In this document: in pieces, positions 27,067 to 42,000 of the stretch
Layout: the number at the start of each line of letters is the position of its first letter
Numbering within the stretch: the first letter of the stretch is position 1
Assembly: GCA_002343775.1 (NCBI GenBank)
Contig: DDSH01000024.1
Location: forward strand, 125,171 to 189,170
DNA length: 64,000 nt
Source: Anaerolineales bacterium UBA2395
GTDB taxonomy: Bacteria; Chloroflexota; Anaerolineae; Anaerolineales; Villigracilaceae
Direction: 5' to 3'
Translations under genes and position numbers: made by a program
Notes under the pieces: generated by a model
Seen by the model: the letters and a program-made list of their open reading frames with translations, nothing else
What the model was told of the DNA's origin: nothing
The model's database searches: none

Positions 27067-30000
27067 ATTTTCAGGATGTTGTATGATTAACATACAAGGA
27101 AAATTCCATGAAACGCATAAGTATCCTCGTTTCGTTTTTCGTCTTCCTGCTGACAGCCTGCAACATGCCGGAACCCACGCCTGACTCGAATCAAGTGAAG
27201 GAGGAAGTGGAAACGTCCGTTGCAATGACCATAACCTCCATCATTACCAATCCCCCCACGATGACAGAGACTCCGCTTCTTTCGCCAACGGAAACTGCCT
27301 CGCCCACCCCAACCTTACCCATCCCGACAGCGGCATTTCCACCCACTGCCACCGTCATGCCCAAACCTGCCTACTCATGTGACATTACCTACCGGCGTCC
27401 CCGCGACGATGAGAAACTCCGCCCCAACGACACGTTCGATATCAAATGGACGATCATCAACAACGGCATCGCGACCTGGGAGAGCGATACTTATCTCGAA
27501 TATCAGACCGGTCCACTCATGACGGATATAAAACAGGTGGCTCTACCAAAATTGAAACCGGGACAAACCTTTGATGTCACCCTCGATGCGGTAGCCCCTT
27601 TGGAACAGAAAATGCACGTGATGGTGTGGGTAGTCCGAGGACCCGGCACCGCCGAAGACTCGATGTACTGGATGTGCTATCCATACATCCGCATCATCGT
27701 GGAAAAATAAGCGCAACAAAAAACAGGCTCACCTTCAAAACGGGTGAGCCTGTTTTTTTTATTTATAGTTGTTATCCATTACAGTTCGCTTGCCCTGCGG
27801 CTGATGCGGTCCTTTGCGCGCGCAATGAATTCGCCCAGAGCGAATCCGTTCTGCTGGCTGCCGTCGCGCACACGCAACGAAACCTGACCGGCTTCCATCT
27901 CGTTCTTGCCAACCACGATCATGTACGGAACTTTCATCAACTGCGCCTGGCGGATCTTGGCGTTCATGCGCTGAGACGAAAGATCGGCGCTGGCGCGGAT
28001 GCCGTTCTCGCGCAACTCCTTCGCAATGTTCTCCGCGTATTCATTCTGCTCATCCGTGATGGAGATGACGCGCACCTGCTCCGGCGAAAGCCAGACGGGG
28101 AAGTTGCCCGCGTAATGCTCGAGCAGGAAGCCAACCATGCGCTCATGCGTGGAAAGCGGCGCACGGTGAATGCACAGCGGTACTTCGTCGTGACCCTCTT
28201 TGTTCGTGAATTTGAGATCAAAGCGTTCCGGCACGGCGAAATCCACCTGGTTCGTGGCGAGCGAAAATTCACGCCCGATCGCTGACCAGATCTGCACGTC
28301 AATTTTGGGACCGTAGAACGCGGCTTCGTCCTCGGCTTCCACGTACGGCACACCGCCATTGTCCATGGCGCGGCGCACCATATCCTCCGTCTTAACCCAC
28401 AGACGTTCGTTGTCCACGTACTTTTTGCCAAGCCCGGCTTTTGAATGGAGCGAGAGGCGCATCACATATTTTTCGATTCCGAACAGGTCGAAGTATTTGC
28501 GATACAAGTCCACCACGCCCATGAACTCCTGCTCGAATTGCTCCTCCGAACAGTAGATGTGCGCATCATTCATCTGCATCGAGCGGACGCGCATCAAACC
28601 GAACAGTTCGCCCGATTTCTCGTAGCGGTAACACGTCCCATATTCAGCGAGGCGCACGGGCAGTTCGCGGTAGGAACGTCCCTTCGAGCCGAAGATCTTG
28701 TGATGCATCGGGCAGTTCATCGGCTTGATATAGTACTTCACGCCTTCCAATTCCATCGGCGGGTACATGCTTTCGGCGTAATACGGCAGGTGACCGGAAC
28801 GGATGAACAGGTCTTCCTTCGTCACATTCGGCGTGCGGACGCGGTCATAGCCAGCCTTTTCTTCCATTTCCTTGGCGAGCTTTTCCAATTCCTCTATCAG
28901 GATGCCGCCGTTCGGCAGCCACAAAGGTAGACCGGGACCAACCTCCTCATCAAAGATGAAGATTTCCAACTCCTTGCCCAGTTTGCGATGATCGCGCTTC
29001 TTCGCCTCTTCCAACTGGTGCAGGTACTCTTCCAGCTGCTTTTTATTCTCCCACGCCGTACCATAGAGACGCTGCAACTGCTTGTTGTTCTCATCGCCAC
29101 GCCAGTAAGCGCCCGCAACCGACATCAACTTGAAGGCATCCGGTTTGATCTCCTTCGTATTTGCCACATGCGGACCACGGCATAGATCCGTGAACGTATC
29201 CTGCTGATAAATGGAAATCTCCGGCTTCTCCTTGAGCGGATTGCCGTACTCATCCATGCCGCCTTTTTCCAAGCCTTCGATCAATTCCAGCTTATAAGGC
29301 TGGTCGGCAAAGATCTTCTTCGCCTCCTCCGCCGAGATGACCGTCTTCTTGAAATCATGCTTGCCCTGCACGATCTGACGCATGCGCTTCTCGATCTGTT
29401 CGAGGTCTTCGGGCGTCAGGTTGCGTGGCAGGTCAAAATCATAATAAAAGCCATTCTCCACCGGCGGACCAATGGTCGGCTTGCCATCCGGGAAGATCTC
29501 CAGCACGGCTTGCGCCATCACATGCGCCGTGGAGTGACGGATCTTATAAAGATATGACTCTTCGTATTTTTCTTGAATTTGTGACATTTTCGCTTCCTTT
29601 CTTAACATTCGGTTCGTTTCTGCTTCGCGGGCATTACCGCGTCTCGAAGGGAAGCAGATCCAAACCTCCGAGGCGCCGACGAGTGTGGATAGTCATGACA
29701 ACCTCCTTAAACAAAAATTCTCGCCCGAACAACGGGGCGAGAATTAAATTCACGCGGTTCCACCCGATTTACCCTGACATTCAGAGTATCTCTTAAGCTG
29801 ATAACGAAGCCATCCGTTTCCCATACTTTCCTTCGATTTCAGGGTCATGCTCGCGAGTGGTTTTCTGCGGGCTCCCGGGAAGAAACTCTCAATCATCGGC
29901 TTCTTCTCCCTGTCAGGGACACGACCACATACTCGTCTCGGTCAATGCATTTTTGATTTTCGATTTAGTGGGCGAGATAGGGCTCGAACCTACGACCTCT

Positions 30001-33000
30001 GCTATGTCAAAGCAGTGCTCTAACCAACTGAGCTACCCGCCCGCACGGAGGGACATTATAACACTCTCCCAAAAATTGACAATACCCTGCGGTATAATCC
30101 TCCCGCTATGGCACGCAAAAAAGCGCCCGAAGACCTGTCTGTGGAGGAACTCCGCCGCCTGCTGGTGGAGAAGCGCCGTGGCGCGCGCAAAGAACGGCTG
30201 GACCACTACCGACGCACGGGACGAGTCGTCGCCGTCGCGCCGGATGTGGATTTCGATGCGCCTCAGTCTGCGCCGGTCATTGATACAGGCGAAGGAAATG
30301 AATCCAACCCGAATCCTCTCCCAGTCAACCCGAAGCGTAAATTCTTAGACCGCGTCCTTCTCGGCGTGGAAGTGCTCGCCGTGCTTGGACTGGCTGCTGT
30401 CATCTTCAACGGCGTGGGGCTGCTGCAAACGCTCAACAACGAAGTGGTCGCAGCGTTGAACCCCGAAACCGCCGTCCCGACGCCTTTGGTCATGGCGGTG
30501 GTACTGCCTTCCGGTCACACGCCGCCCGATGCGCAGGGCAACACCCGCCCCAATGATGCGGAGATTCCAGCCCATCTGCAACCGATGGTGCAATCACTGG
30601 CAAACGTCCCCGTGCCGACCGCTGCGCCGGATCAGGCTGTGCGTATTCAAATTCCATCCATCAGCGTGGATGCGCCCGTCGTACAAGGCGATGGCTGGGA
30701 GCAATTGAAGAAGGGCGTTGGGCAGTACATCGGCTCCACCCCACCCGGGCGGGATGGCAACCTTGTACTCTCGGCGCATAACGATGTGTATGGCGAGATC
30801 TTTCGTTATTTAGACCGGCTTGTGCCTGGTGATCAGGTCATCATCTACACCCAACAGCGGCAGTTCACCTACATTGTGGATCGCACTGTGCTCGTCGAAC
30901 CAACCGCTGTGGAAGTGATGGCACCGACGGCTTCGCCCACGGTAACGCTCATCTCGTGTTATCCATATCTTGTCAACGATCAGCGCATTGTCGTCTTTGC
31001 GCGATTACAAAATTAGGAGAAATAAAATGGCAAAGAAAAACAAACGTCCCACCCCGACCGTTACGATTGCGAACCAGCCCCCGCAGAAGTTCGAGTTCAA
31101 TCCTGATTACAGTCTGGTTAAAAAAGATCTGCGCCGCATTGGTATTTTGGCTGGTTTCTTTATCACTGTGTTGGTGGCGCTTTCATTCATTTTGAAATAG
31201 AAGGCGAAGAAATAAAAAAAGAGGAAAGACTGACAATGGTCTTTCCTCTTTTTTATTGACGTATACTCCCTTTGTTCTTCCTTTGTGTATCTTTGTGACA
31301 CTTTGTGGTAAAAAAGCGATATGCCTCAACACGAAATCACCCTCGAAAAACTCACCTACGGCGGCGAAGCGATGGGACGTCTCTCAGACGGACGGGCCGT
31401 CTTCGTTCCCTTCGGCTTGCCCGGCGAGACGGTTCGGATTCAACTCACGCAAGAAAAACAAAACTTCGCCCGCGGCGAAATCATTGAAATCCTCAAACCC
31501 TCACCAGATCGCATCAAAGCCAAATGCAAACACTTCGCCCAATGCGGCGGATGCCACTACCAAAACCTGCCCTACGAAAAACAACTCCTCGCCAAAGCGG
31601 ACATTCTGCGTGACCAACTACAACGCATCGGCAAAATAGAGAACCCGTCCGTCCAACCCACCGTCGCCTCACCCGAGCAGTGGAACTACCGCAACCACGT
31701 CCAATTCCATCTCACGGATGATGGCAAGGTCGGCTTCATCAATGCCAGAGGTAACGCAACCCTGCCCATCGAAGAATGCCACCTACCCGAACCTGCCATC
31801 GACGCCTTCCGGGACGACCTGCAATTTGAATCACGCATGAACCTTGAGCGCGCCTCCCTCCGCTCCGGCGCAGACGATGACCTCATGCTCATCCTCGAAT
31901 CCGAAACCGAAGAGACTCCCGAACTCGAGATCGAAGCAGATATATCCATCGTCCACGTTTACGAAAACCATCCCGTTGTCATCGCAGGCAGCGACGCACT
32001 CACTATCCAAATCCTCGGCAAAGACTTCCACGTCTCCGCGCCATCCTTCTTCCAAGTCAACACCAAGATGGCAGAGAAAATGGTCGAGCACCTCCTCACC
32101 AATTTACCAACTTCCCAATCTACCACTCTCCTCGATCTCTACTGCGGCGTCGGCTTGTTCAGCAAATTCTTCGCCGACAAATACGCCAAAGTCATCGGCA
32201 TCGAATCCGCGTCATCCTCCTGTGAAGACTTCGCCATCAACCTCGACGAATTCGACAACGTCGAACTCTACGAAGGCGCCGCCGAAGAAATCCTGCCCGC
32301 CCTTGTAGGTCACGCTTTCAGCATGACAGACCCCAATCACATGATCGTTGACCCGCCCCGCGCTGGCATCGACAAACACGCTCTCGATGCAATCTTGCAA
32401 ATCAATCCGCACCTTATCGCCTACGTCTCCTGCGACCCATCCACCCTCGCGCGTGACGCGGCGCGACTCATCAAAGGCGGCTACACCCTCCAACACGCCA
32501 CGCCCTTCGACCTCTTCCCGCAAACCTATCACATCGAGTCCATCTCCATCTTCACCCGCTAATTGTTTTCACCACAGATAAACACAGATGGACTCAGATT
32601 TGCAGCAAACACATTCAAACCTTTTTATCTGTGTTCATCTGTGGATAAAAATGAATTTCAAAACATCTCTCAAGCCACTCGGTGACTCCGCGATCCTCAT
32701 CCAACTCGGCGACGCCATCGACCCCGCACTCAACCAACGCGTCCACGCACTTGATGCACTTCTGCAAAGCATTCCCGCCGTCATCGAAACCGTCCCCGCC
32801 TACTGCACCATCCTCATCCACTACGACCCGCTTGCGACAACTTACAACCAGATCAAAAATCTTATTGAGGAAAAAATCTCCCTTCTGGATGAGTCGACTC
32901 ACAGACCTTCCCGCCGCTTGGAGATTCCCGTCCTCTATGGCAACGCCTCCGGTCCTGACCTTGAGTCTGCCGCAACAACCCTGGGCTTATCTCCCTCCGA

Positions 33001-36000
33001 ACTGATTCGCCTGCACAGCGAGCGCGAGTACACCGTCTACATGATGGGTTTCACGCCCGGCTTTCCCTACCTTGGCATCCTCAACAAACGCCTGACCCTC
33101 CCCCGCCTCTCCACCCCACGAACTCGCGTGCCTGCCGGTTCTGTCGCCATCGCCGGTTCTCAAACCGGAATCTACCCCGTCGACTCGCCGGGCGGCTGGC
33201 ATATCATCGGTCACACTCCGCTCAAGTTGTTTGACCCGTTGGGCGAAAATCCATTTTTGTTTGCACCGGGGGATACGGTGAAGTTCGTTCCCATTGAAGG
33301 CGATCATGCTTGAGATTCTTGAAGTCTCCGGAATCGCCACCCTCCAAGACTCCGGCAGGCGTGGATGGAATAAATTCGGCGTGCCCACTTCCGGCGCAAT
33401 GGACTGGTTCGCCTACCAAGCCGCAAACTCTTTGCTGAACAACCCACCCAACTCATCAGTCATCGAACTCGGACTCGGCGAAATCACGTTTCGCGCTTTA
33501 CGCAATACGGTCATCTCTGTCACTGGCGCAGGCTATGAAGTGGAAAACTACATCTGGACCTTCCCGCTCTGGACAACTTTCTACGTCCGCGCCGGGTGGA
33601 CGGTTCGTGTGAAAAAGACAAGCGGCGGCAATTGGACGTACATCGCCATTGCAGGCGGATTCGATTCACCCATCATCATGAACTCCCGTTCTGCCTATCT
33701 ACGCGGCGGAATCGGTTCCGCCCTCAAAACCGGTGACGTCTTGCAAGCCTTCGCTCCCACCACTGACCTGCTCAAACTCGCCGCCCACGACTTTCCCGTA
33801 AATAAGTTCATGCCCTACAGCCAAACGCCTACCATCGAAGTCATCCCCGCCCCCCAAGCGGATTGGTTCACACCCGCAGGCATCCGCACCTTTTACGAAA
33901 GTGAATACACCCTCAGTCCATCTTTCGACCGCATGGGCTATCGCTTGCAAGGTTCGTCCATCGAAAAAGCCTCCACCAAAGAACTCATCTCCGAAGGCAT
34001 GACAATGGGCAGCATCCAAATCCCAGCCGATGGTCAGCCCATCGTCATGATGGCAGATGCTCCCACCGCTGGCGGCTATCCAAAGATCGCGAATGTTGCA
34101 CGCTCAAGTCTGCCCCTGTTGGCACAATGCGAAGTGGGCGTGAGTCGAATTCGGTTTAGAGAAACAGAAGTAGAAGAAGCACAGGAAAAATTACATGTCA
34201 TTGCGAGCAAAGCGAAGCAATCTCCTCATTAGCAAAGAGGTTGCTTCAGGCTTCGCCCTCGCAACGACATAAGGAGAATCATGAAAATCGACCTGAACTG
34301 TGACCTCGGCGAAGGTGTTGGCAATGACGAAGCCATCATGCCATACATCACCTCCGCCAACATCGCCTGCGGATTTCATGCTGGCGACGAAAAAACCATG
34401 CGCGAGACTCTGCGGCTGGCAAAACGCTTCGGCGTGAATGCAGGCGCGCACCCAAGTTGGAATGACCGTGAGAATTTTGGGCGCAGGGAGATGTCCGCTT
34501 CGTCTGAAGAGGTAGAGAAAGTAGTCTTTGAGCAAATTCAAATTCTGGCAGGGATCGCAAAAGAAGAAGGCGTGACCTTAACGCACGTCAAGCCGCATGG
34601 GGCGTTGTATAACCAATCTGCAAAGGATGTTGAATTAGCAAAGGCGATTGCGTGGGTGGTAAAAAGCATCAGTGTAGATTTAATTTTGGTTGGGCTGGCA
34701 GGCTCAAGGTCGATTGAGGCGGGGCGGGAGATGGGGCTGAGAGTAGCATCGGAGGGATTCCCCGATAGAGGCTACAACGCCGACGGGTCGTTGATCTCCC
34801 GCCTTCTTCCCGGGGCATTGATCGAAGCACCGGAGGATGTGGCGCGACATGCGATTGAGTTGGTGAAGATGGGTCGGCTGGATACCCTCTGCCTGCATGG
34901 CGATCACCCGAATGCCGCGGCGAATGCAAAGTTGCTGCGCGATGTGTTGTTAAAAAATGGGGTAGAGATTACGGCAATAACATAGGGGCGACCCATCGGG
35001 TCGCCCCTATGTTACATATTTTACCCTTCCGAGATCACGATCAATTTATCTTCGGGTTTGAATAAGACTTTCTCGGATTTTTTCGGGTTGGTGTGAACGC
35101 CGTAAGCTTTTTCGGCGTCGTGGCTTTCGCTCATCAGGCGATAGCCGATGGCGGTTTCGCCACGCTGACGGGCGGCTTCGACCACGGTGTAGAAATTCAC
35201 CGGCTGCCGGGTTGCGACATAATCGCCGATGGGTTTAAGGTAGACCTCTGCGCCTTCGGGGTCGAAGATGTCGGTGAAGACGCCCATCAGGTCGGCGTTT
35301 TCGGAGAGTTGCGCAAGCATGAGGCTGATGAGGTGGTCGCTGACGATGAAATCGTCCACCTTGGCGGCTTCGGCGAGTTCGCGGTTGCGCAGGTCGAGCA
35401 TTTCGCTGATGATGGAGAAGGGCGTTTCGTCCTTTTCGGCGATGTCGCGCAGATGTAAAAGCGTGACCAGCGTGATCGCATCCGCTTCCTGGACTTCAAG
35501 GTGGCTGTACGCCAACACAATGACATGGTCGTACTCTGTGACCTGGAGTTTTTCGAGCAGGGCACGGTCGCGGATGTCACCTTCGATGACGGTCAACTTT
35601 TGGTTGGTGAGTTTGCCGATCTCGCGTTTGAGTTGACCCTCCAGATCGTAGACCTGCGATACGATGGTCAACTGCGAGCCTTTGGCGACGTATTGATCCA
35701 GTTCGCGGACGATGGTGGCGCCGGAGCGATTCCAGCCGAGGATAAGTCCGCGCTCAGGCTTGGGCTTGGATGCTTTTCCATTGGTGTGGATCAGTTTCTC
35801 GTCGAGGGGGATGCGGGGGTGATTCGCAAGGTGAATCTTGTCATCATCTTCAGCGATGGCAAAGATCTGGTCGCCGGATTCGATGCGTGTGTCCATCGGC
35901 GGACTCATCATGACCACGCCGTCCGATTTGCGGATACCCATCAGAGTGGAGGTTTCGAAGGCAAGCAATGCTTCGCCGTAGGTCTTGCCGGAGAGGTTGG

Positions 36001-39000
36001 GTTCCTGTTTGAAGTAAATTTCATCGCCGCCGAAATTCATCAATTCGGTATAGACGATGGACAAGCCGCTCTGACGTGAGGTCTGTGCAACGACGCGCGC
36101 GATCAGGTCGGTGGTGAGAATGGGCTGGACGACGTCTTTGTCGGAGAGCAGTTCCACCACGTCGAGATTCTTCGGGTCGCGGATCTGCGTGACAATGTGA
36201 TAGGGTTCACTGCGGCGGTTGGGGTTGTTGGTGATTGCAAGGATGGCTTTGATGACGTGTGTATCCGGGTCGCTGCCGTCGGCGAGGACGATGATGGAAC
36301 GGGCGGTGTGCGGGCTGACGATCTCGAGGTCGTTCATATCCATCGGGCTGCCGGAGCGGCAGATGATGCGGGTATTCTTCAAATCGGACACGCGTTCCTT
36401 GATCGCATCCTCCATATCGACCTTGTCCTGATCTGCCAACACGACAATGACGGCGCCGTTCTTGCGGCTCTCATTCGCCAGCACAAGTTCGGAGATGATG
36501 GTGAAGATCTGCGGCGTCCAGCCGAGGATGAGGGTATGGTCATTCTCCAGCACGAGCGAACGTCCCTTGCGGAGGCTTTCGATGCGTTCCTCCAATCCGT
36601 TGCTGAGAATACCGATCAGGGTGGACAGGATAAAAATGCCGCTCAATGTGACAATGAACATCACGATACGCATGGCGACATTGGCATCTCCGGCGATGTT
36701 CCCAGCATCCATCGCTCGCATCAGACTCATCCAAGCCGCTTCGCCAAAACTCGGCACATCATTCCCTTCGGCAGGAATTTGCCCAAAGCGGACAACGGCA
36801 GCGGCGATAAAAATAACAATAAGGGAAAGAACCGCCAATCCCCCGATCAACGCGATGGTGCCGCGTGACATGAAGTTATCGAACCAATACTGGAATCTCT
36901 GTTGTAATGTTGGCTTTCGCATCGGCTTCTCCTTGCGCCTTTTAAAATTTGGCTTATTATAAGAGGGTTTATACGGCGGGAAAGTGGTAGATTCGACCCA
37001 TCCCGGCTTAAGAAATTGTTCATGATTTCCATGTAACATTAGGGCTGCAGGCAGAGTCTATGCAATGCATGATTTTTCAATGTGAGGTGTGCTATGTTCC
37101 AATTTGAAGGATTTGACCGCCGCAAGGAGGAAGACCGCGTCCGTTCGGAGGGACGGCTTCCGCCCGGTCAGTCGTTAACCCAGAAATTCCCTGTCCTGCA
37201 CTACGGACCGGTGCCGATGTTCAACCCTGCCACATGGGATTTCCGCATTTGGGGCGAGGTGGAGGAGGAAAAACGCTGGAGCTGGGACGAGTTCAACCAG
37301 CTGCCGCGTCAGAAGCTCCACATGGATATTCATTGCGTCACCCGCTGGAGCAAATTCGACACCGATTGGGAGGGGGTCTCGGTCAAGACCTTGCTGGAGC
37401 AGGGCTTTTTCAAGATCAAGCCGGATGCCTCGCATGTGATGCAGCACGCGGAATATGGTTTTACGGTCAACCTGCCGTTGGATGTGGTGTTACAGGATAA
37501 CTTCCTGCTGGCGACACATTTTCAGGGCGAGCCGCTCTCACCGGATCACGGTTATCCGTTGCGAGGCGTGGTGGGATACATCCCCGGGCGCGAGGACATG
37601 GAAACCCCCTATTTCTGGAAGGGTGCCAAATGGCTGCGTTCGCTCGAATTCATGCCGCGCGACAAACGTGGGTTTTGGGAACAGGCGGGCTATCACAACC
37701 GCGCGGACGTCTGGCGAGAAGAGCGGTTTGGATAATTCCAAAATAAAAATAGCGGTTCAGGAAACACCTGAGCCGCTATTTTTGTTTTCCGTTATGGGCT
37801 TATGGGCGTTCACCCAGTGTAATGCTGACATCCACCTGCTCTTCGCCGCGCAGGACGGTCAGGACTACCAGATCACCGGGACCTTTGTTGGTTATGAGGT
37901 ACGCCAGCATCTCATCGAACGTGCGGATCGCATTGCCATCGATGGCAATGATCAAATCCCCGCCTTTTGGCAAACCGGGAATGCTGGAGGAAGTCGTACC
38001 AGCCTTGATGCCTGCCTGGTCTGCAGGACCACCCGGCACAACATTTGTAACGTATGCGCCGGTGAACTGCGTCAGCCCGAGCGCCTCGATCATATCCAGG
38101 CTCAACGTATCCATGGAGGAAATCCCCAGGTACGGGTAATTGTATTCACCTTGTTCGATCAGCACCGGCACCACACGCTTGACGATGTTGACGGAAATGG
38201 CGAAGCCGATGCCGGAATTGACCGGTTCGCCCGCCTCAGTGAAATTTGTTGTGCGGATGGCGCGGTTGATGCCGATCACTTCACCGGTAATGTTGAAGAG
38301 CGGACCGCCCGAATTGCCCGGGTTGATCGCCGCATCGGTCTGAATGATGTCGCCAGCGGTGAAGAAATTCCCATCCGGGCTGGCGCGTTCCGAGTCCAGG
38401 GTGCGACCCAGCGCAGAGATGATGCCCACCGTCATGGTGCTTTCCAAACCAAAGGGATTGCCAATGGCTACGACGGTCTGACCCACTTTGAGCGAATCCG
38501 AATCGCCGAGCGGAAGCGGAAAAAGTTCACCGGCGGGCGCATCCACTTTGATGACGGCAAGGTCTGAATCCAGATCCGTCCCGATCACGGTGCCATATGC
38601 CATAAACCCAGAAGTAAAGCGGACTTCCACGGTGTTCGCACCCTCGATGACATGATAATTCGTGACCACATGTCCCAGCGAATCATAGACGAAACCAGAG
38701 CCTTGTCCCGAATCGGTCAAGATCGCCACTGTGCCCGGGTTTACATTTTCATACAGCGCGACCAGCGCCTCCTGTTGGGTAACCGGATTGGCGGTCTCGA
38801 CATTGGCAGGCACCACGGTCGATACGACTGGCGCAGGCTGGCTATCCTGTTGCGTTGTACGCTCCGGCAAAACCGGCGTCTGACAGGCAAGCATTGCCAA
38901 AACCAAAACCAGAAACGCCAGAAACACTCTATTGTTTTTCATCTTCACTCCTACTAACCTTAAAACTTGATGCGGACTGCTTCCTCGATCAGCTCTCTCT

Positions 39001-42000
39001 GCTTGGACGACAGGTACTTCGGAACTTGTACCTTTAACTTCACGTACAGGTCGCCCTTCGTTTTCGGATCTTTCAACAAAGGCATTCCCCGCCCAGCCAG
39101 CCGAAAGATCTGTTCGGGCTGCGTTCCAGCCGGAATACCCAACTTCACTTTACCCGTGGGTGTCTCCACCTCCGCATCACCGCCAAGGATCAGGGTGAAA
39201 ATATCCACCGTGGATGTCGTGGTCAGATTACTGCCTTCCCGTTCGAAACGCGCATCCTCCTCGACTTGGATCACCAGATAAAGATCGGTTCCATCCGGAC
39301 CCGCACCCGCCACGCGGACCTTTGAGCCGGTCTTCACCCCAGGCGGGATGCGCACTCCCAATTTGCGTCCGTTGGTCAAATGCAACTGCCGGGTGACGCC
39401 ATCATAGGCTTCCTGAAAACTGATGCGCGCCTCCTGCTCGTATCCGGGATTTTCCTGCGTGAAGGGGCTGCCGCGCCCCTGCGAGCGCATCGCTTCGCCA
39501 AAGATCGTGCGGAAGAACTCAGAGAAGCCCATCCCTCCACCGCCGAACATATCATCCACACCACCACGCTGACCTGCCCCCTGCTGCTGAAACCAATCGT
39601 CCCATTGAAAATCGTTGGGTCTCCCGCCCGTGGTGCGGAAGTTGGAGTAGGCGCTGCCAAGGCGGTCATAGTGCGCACGCTTCTTCTCGTCGCTCAAGAC
39701 CTGATACGCCTCGTTGACTTCCTTGAACTGCTCCTCCGCCTTTTTATCGCCGGGGTTTTTATCGGGATGGTATTTCATGGCAAGCTTGCGGTACGCCGAG
39801 CGGATCTCATCCGCGCTGGCTTTTCGATCCACACCGAGAGTTTTGTAGTAATCCTTATAGTCCATGATGATATTTTCATCCCGGCGCATATGCTACGTCA
39901 AGCGCCCAAAGGTTGCACTTACATAACTCTAACCTGTATGCAATACCTCACTCGGTCACAAATTGCGCTTATTTGAGAAGAGGGATAGCGCAATTTGTGA
40001 CCGTGGGTATCATATATGGTACATTTGACGAAAATCATTCTAAGAAGAGAAGATGAGAGAACTATGAAATCGATTTGTGTTTTTTGTGGCTCTTCCGATG
40101 CGGTTCATGCAGACTATAAAGCGGCAGCATTCCAAATGGGCGTGACCCTCGCCCAAAACGGAATCCGACTTGTTTTTGGTGGCGGCAAGACCGGCTTGAT
40201 GGGCGAAGTGGCAAACGGAGCCTTGTCGGTTGGCGGCGAAGTGATTGGGGTCATCATCCCTTCGATGAACACGGCAGCCCTGGCGCATACCGGTCTTACG
40301 CGCATGGAAGTGACTCCCGACATGCACGGACGCAAAGCGCGGATGCACGAACTCTCTGACGGCTACATTGCCCTGCCCGGCGGCTTCGGCACGTGGGATG
40401 AACTCTTCGAGACCATCACCTGGGCACAGACCGGCGCACACGAAAAACCGGTCGGCTTGCTGAATGTGAAGAATTACTACGCGCCCCTGCTCGCGGCAAT
40501 GGATCATGCTGTGGCAGAAGGCTTCGTCTTCGCGGAACATCGCACAGGCATTGCCTGCGAAGCGGAACCGGATAGATTGTTGGATTCGATGGGGAGGTAC
40601 ATCCATCCGCGTGAGGCGGTGAAGAGGTGGCTGAAAGAGGAATGATTTGTCATTGCGAGTGGCGCGGGACGCCACTCGCAATGACATTAGATCGTCAAAA
40701 TGATCGGTTCATCCTTGGTGATGATGACCGTATGTTCGAACTGGGCGGCAATGGTGTTGTCCACTGTGCGCAGCGACCAGCGGTCGGGCTTCTCGATCAC
40801 ACGTCCGCGTCCAAGGGTGAGGAACGGCTCAATGGCGAGAACCAACCCCTCGTCAAGAATGCGGCGGTCGTCCGGCTTGTGGAAGTTATAGACAGCAGAT
40901 GGTTTCTCGTGCAGACTCTTACCGATCCCATGCCCGGTCAGATCAAAGATGGGGTTGTAACCATGTTTGGCAGCTTCCTGCTGCACGGTCTTGCCGATGA
41001 TGTTGATCGGTTTCCCCGCCTTCACCACGCTGAGCACTTTCGTCAACGTGGCTTTGGTCACCTCAAGCAATTTATCATATCTTGGGTTCGAGGTTCCCAC
41101 GACCATCGAAGCGCCGGTGTCGCCGAAGTAACCATCGAGTTCGGCAGAGACATCGATATTGATGAGTTCGCCATCCTGCAAAACATGCTTGCCCGGAATG
41201 CCATGCGCAATGACAGGCGCGATGCTGATGCATGTGCCGCCGGGAAAGTTATACATGGCACGCGGCGCAGACTTTGCGCCATGTTTGTTTAAAAATTCCT
41301 CGCCGATCTGATCGAGTTCGAGGGTGGTCATACCAGGTCTGACGTTCGTCATCATATGCCGCAGCGTATCGGCGCACACCTTGCCTGCGGCTTTCAACCC
41401 CTTGATGTCTTTTTCATCCACAGCGATCATGATTACTTCTTGATTCCTTTTTCGATGGTCTCACGATGTTCTTGAAAATGTTCAGTGGTATCACCCAGCA
41501 CCCAAAGCATGACAGGACGTTTTTGCGGGTCGTCGGCATGACGCGGTTGGAGCAGGTCTTCGAAGGATATGGCTTGCAATTTCGCTTCCACCTGACCGTA
41601 TGCCTGTTTCAACATTTCCATCACTTCGCCACGCGGACGGTTTTGATTCCTCTCGAAGAGCACCGGGTTGATGACTTCCATATCCCAGCCTTTGACGATG
41701 TCTTCACTCACGCCGATGACCTCGTGCGCGGGTCGTTTTCCAAGATGGTAACCCATGAGGATGTTCATCCATTCGGCGAGATGCGCGAGATTGTCTTTCG
41801 GTGACCAGCCGCCAGAGTCGGGCGCGGACATTTGCTCGTCGGTCAATGATTCGGCGAGGGAGATCAATAAATTCCACTCGCGCTCAATGGCAGAGATCAA
41901 TTCGGCTTTGTCTTTCGGCATCCATTGTTCGGTCATGAGATTTCTCCTATCAAATCATTTAATTCAATCTGCCTAAAATCACCCGCCTCAACTCTGCCTG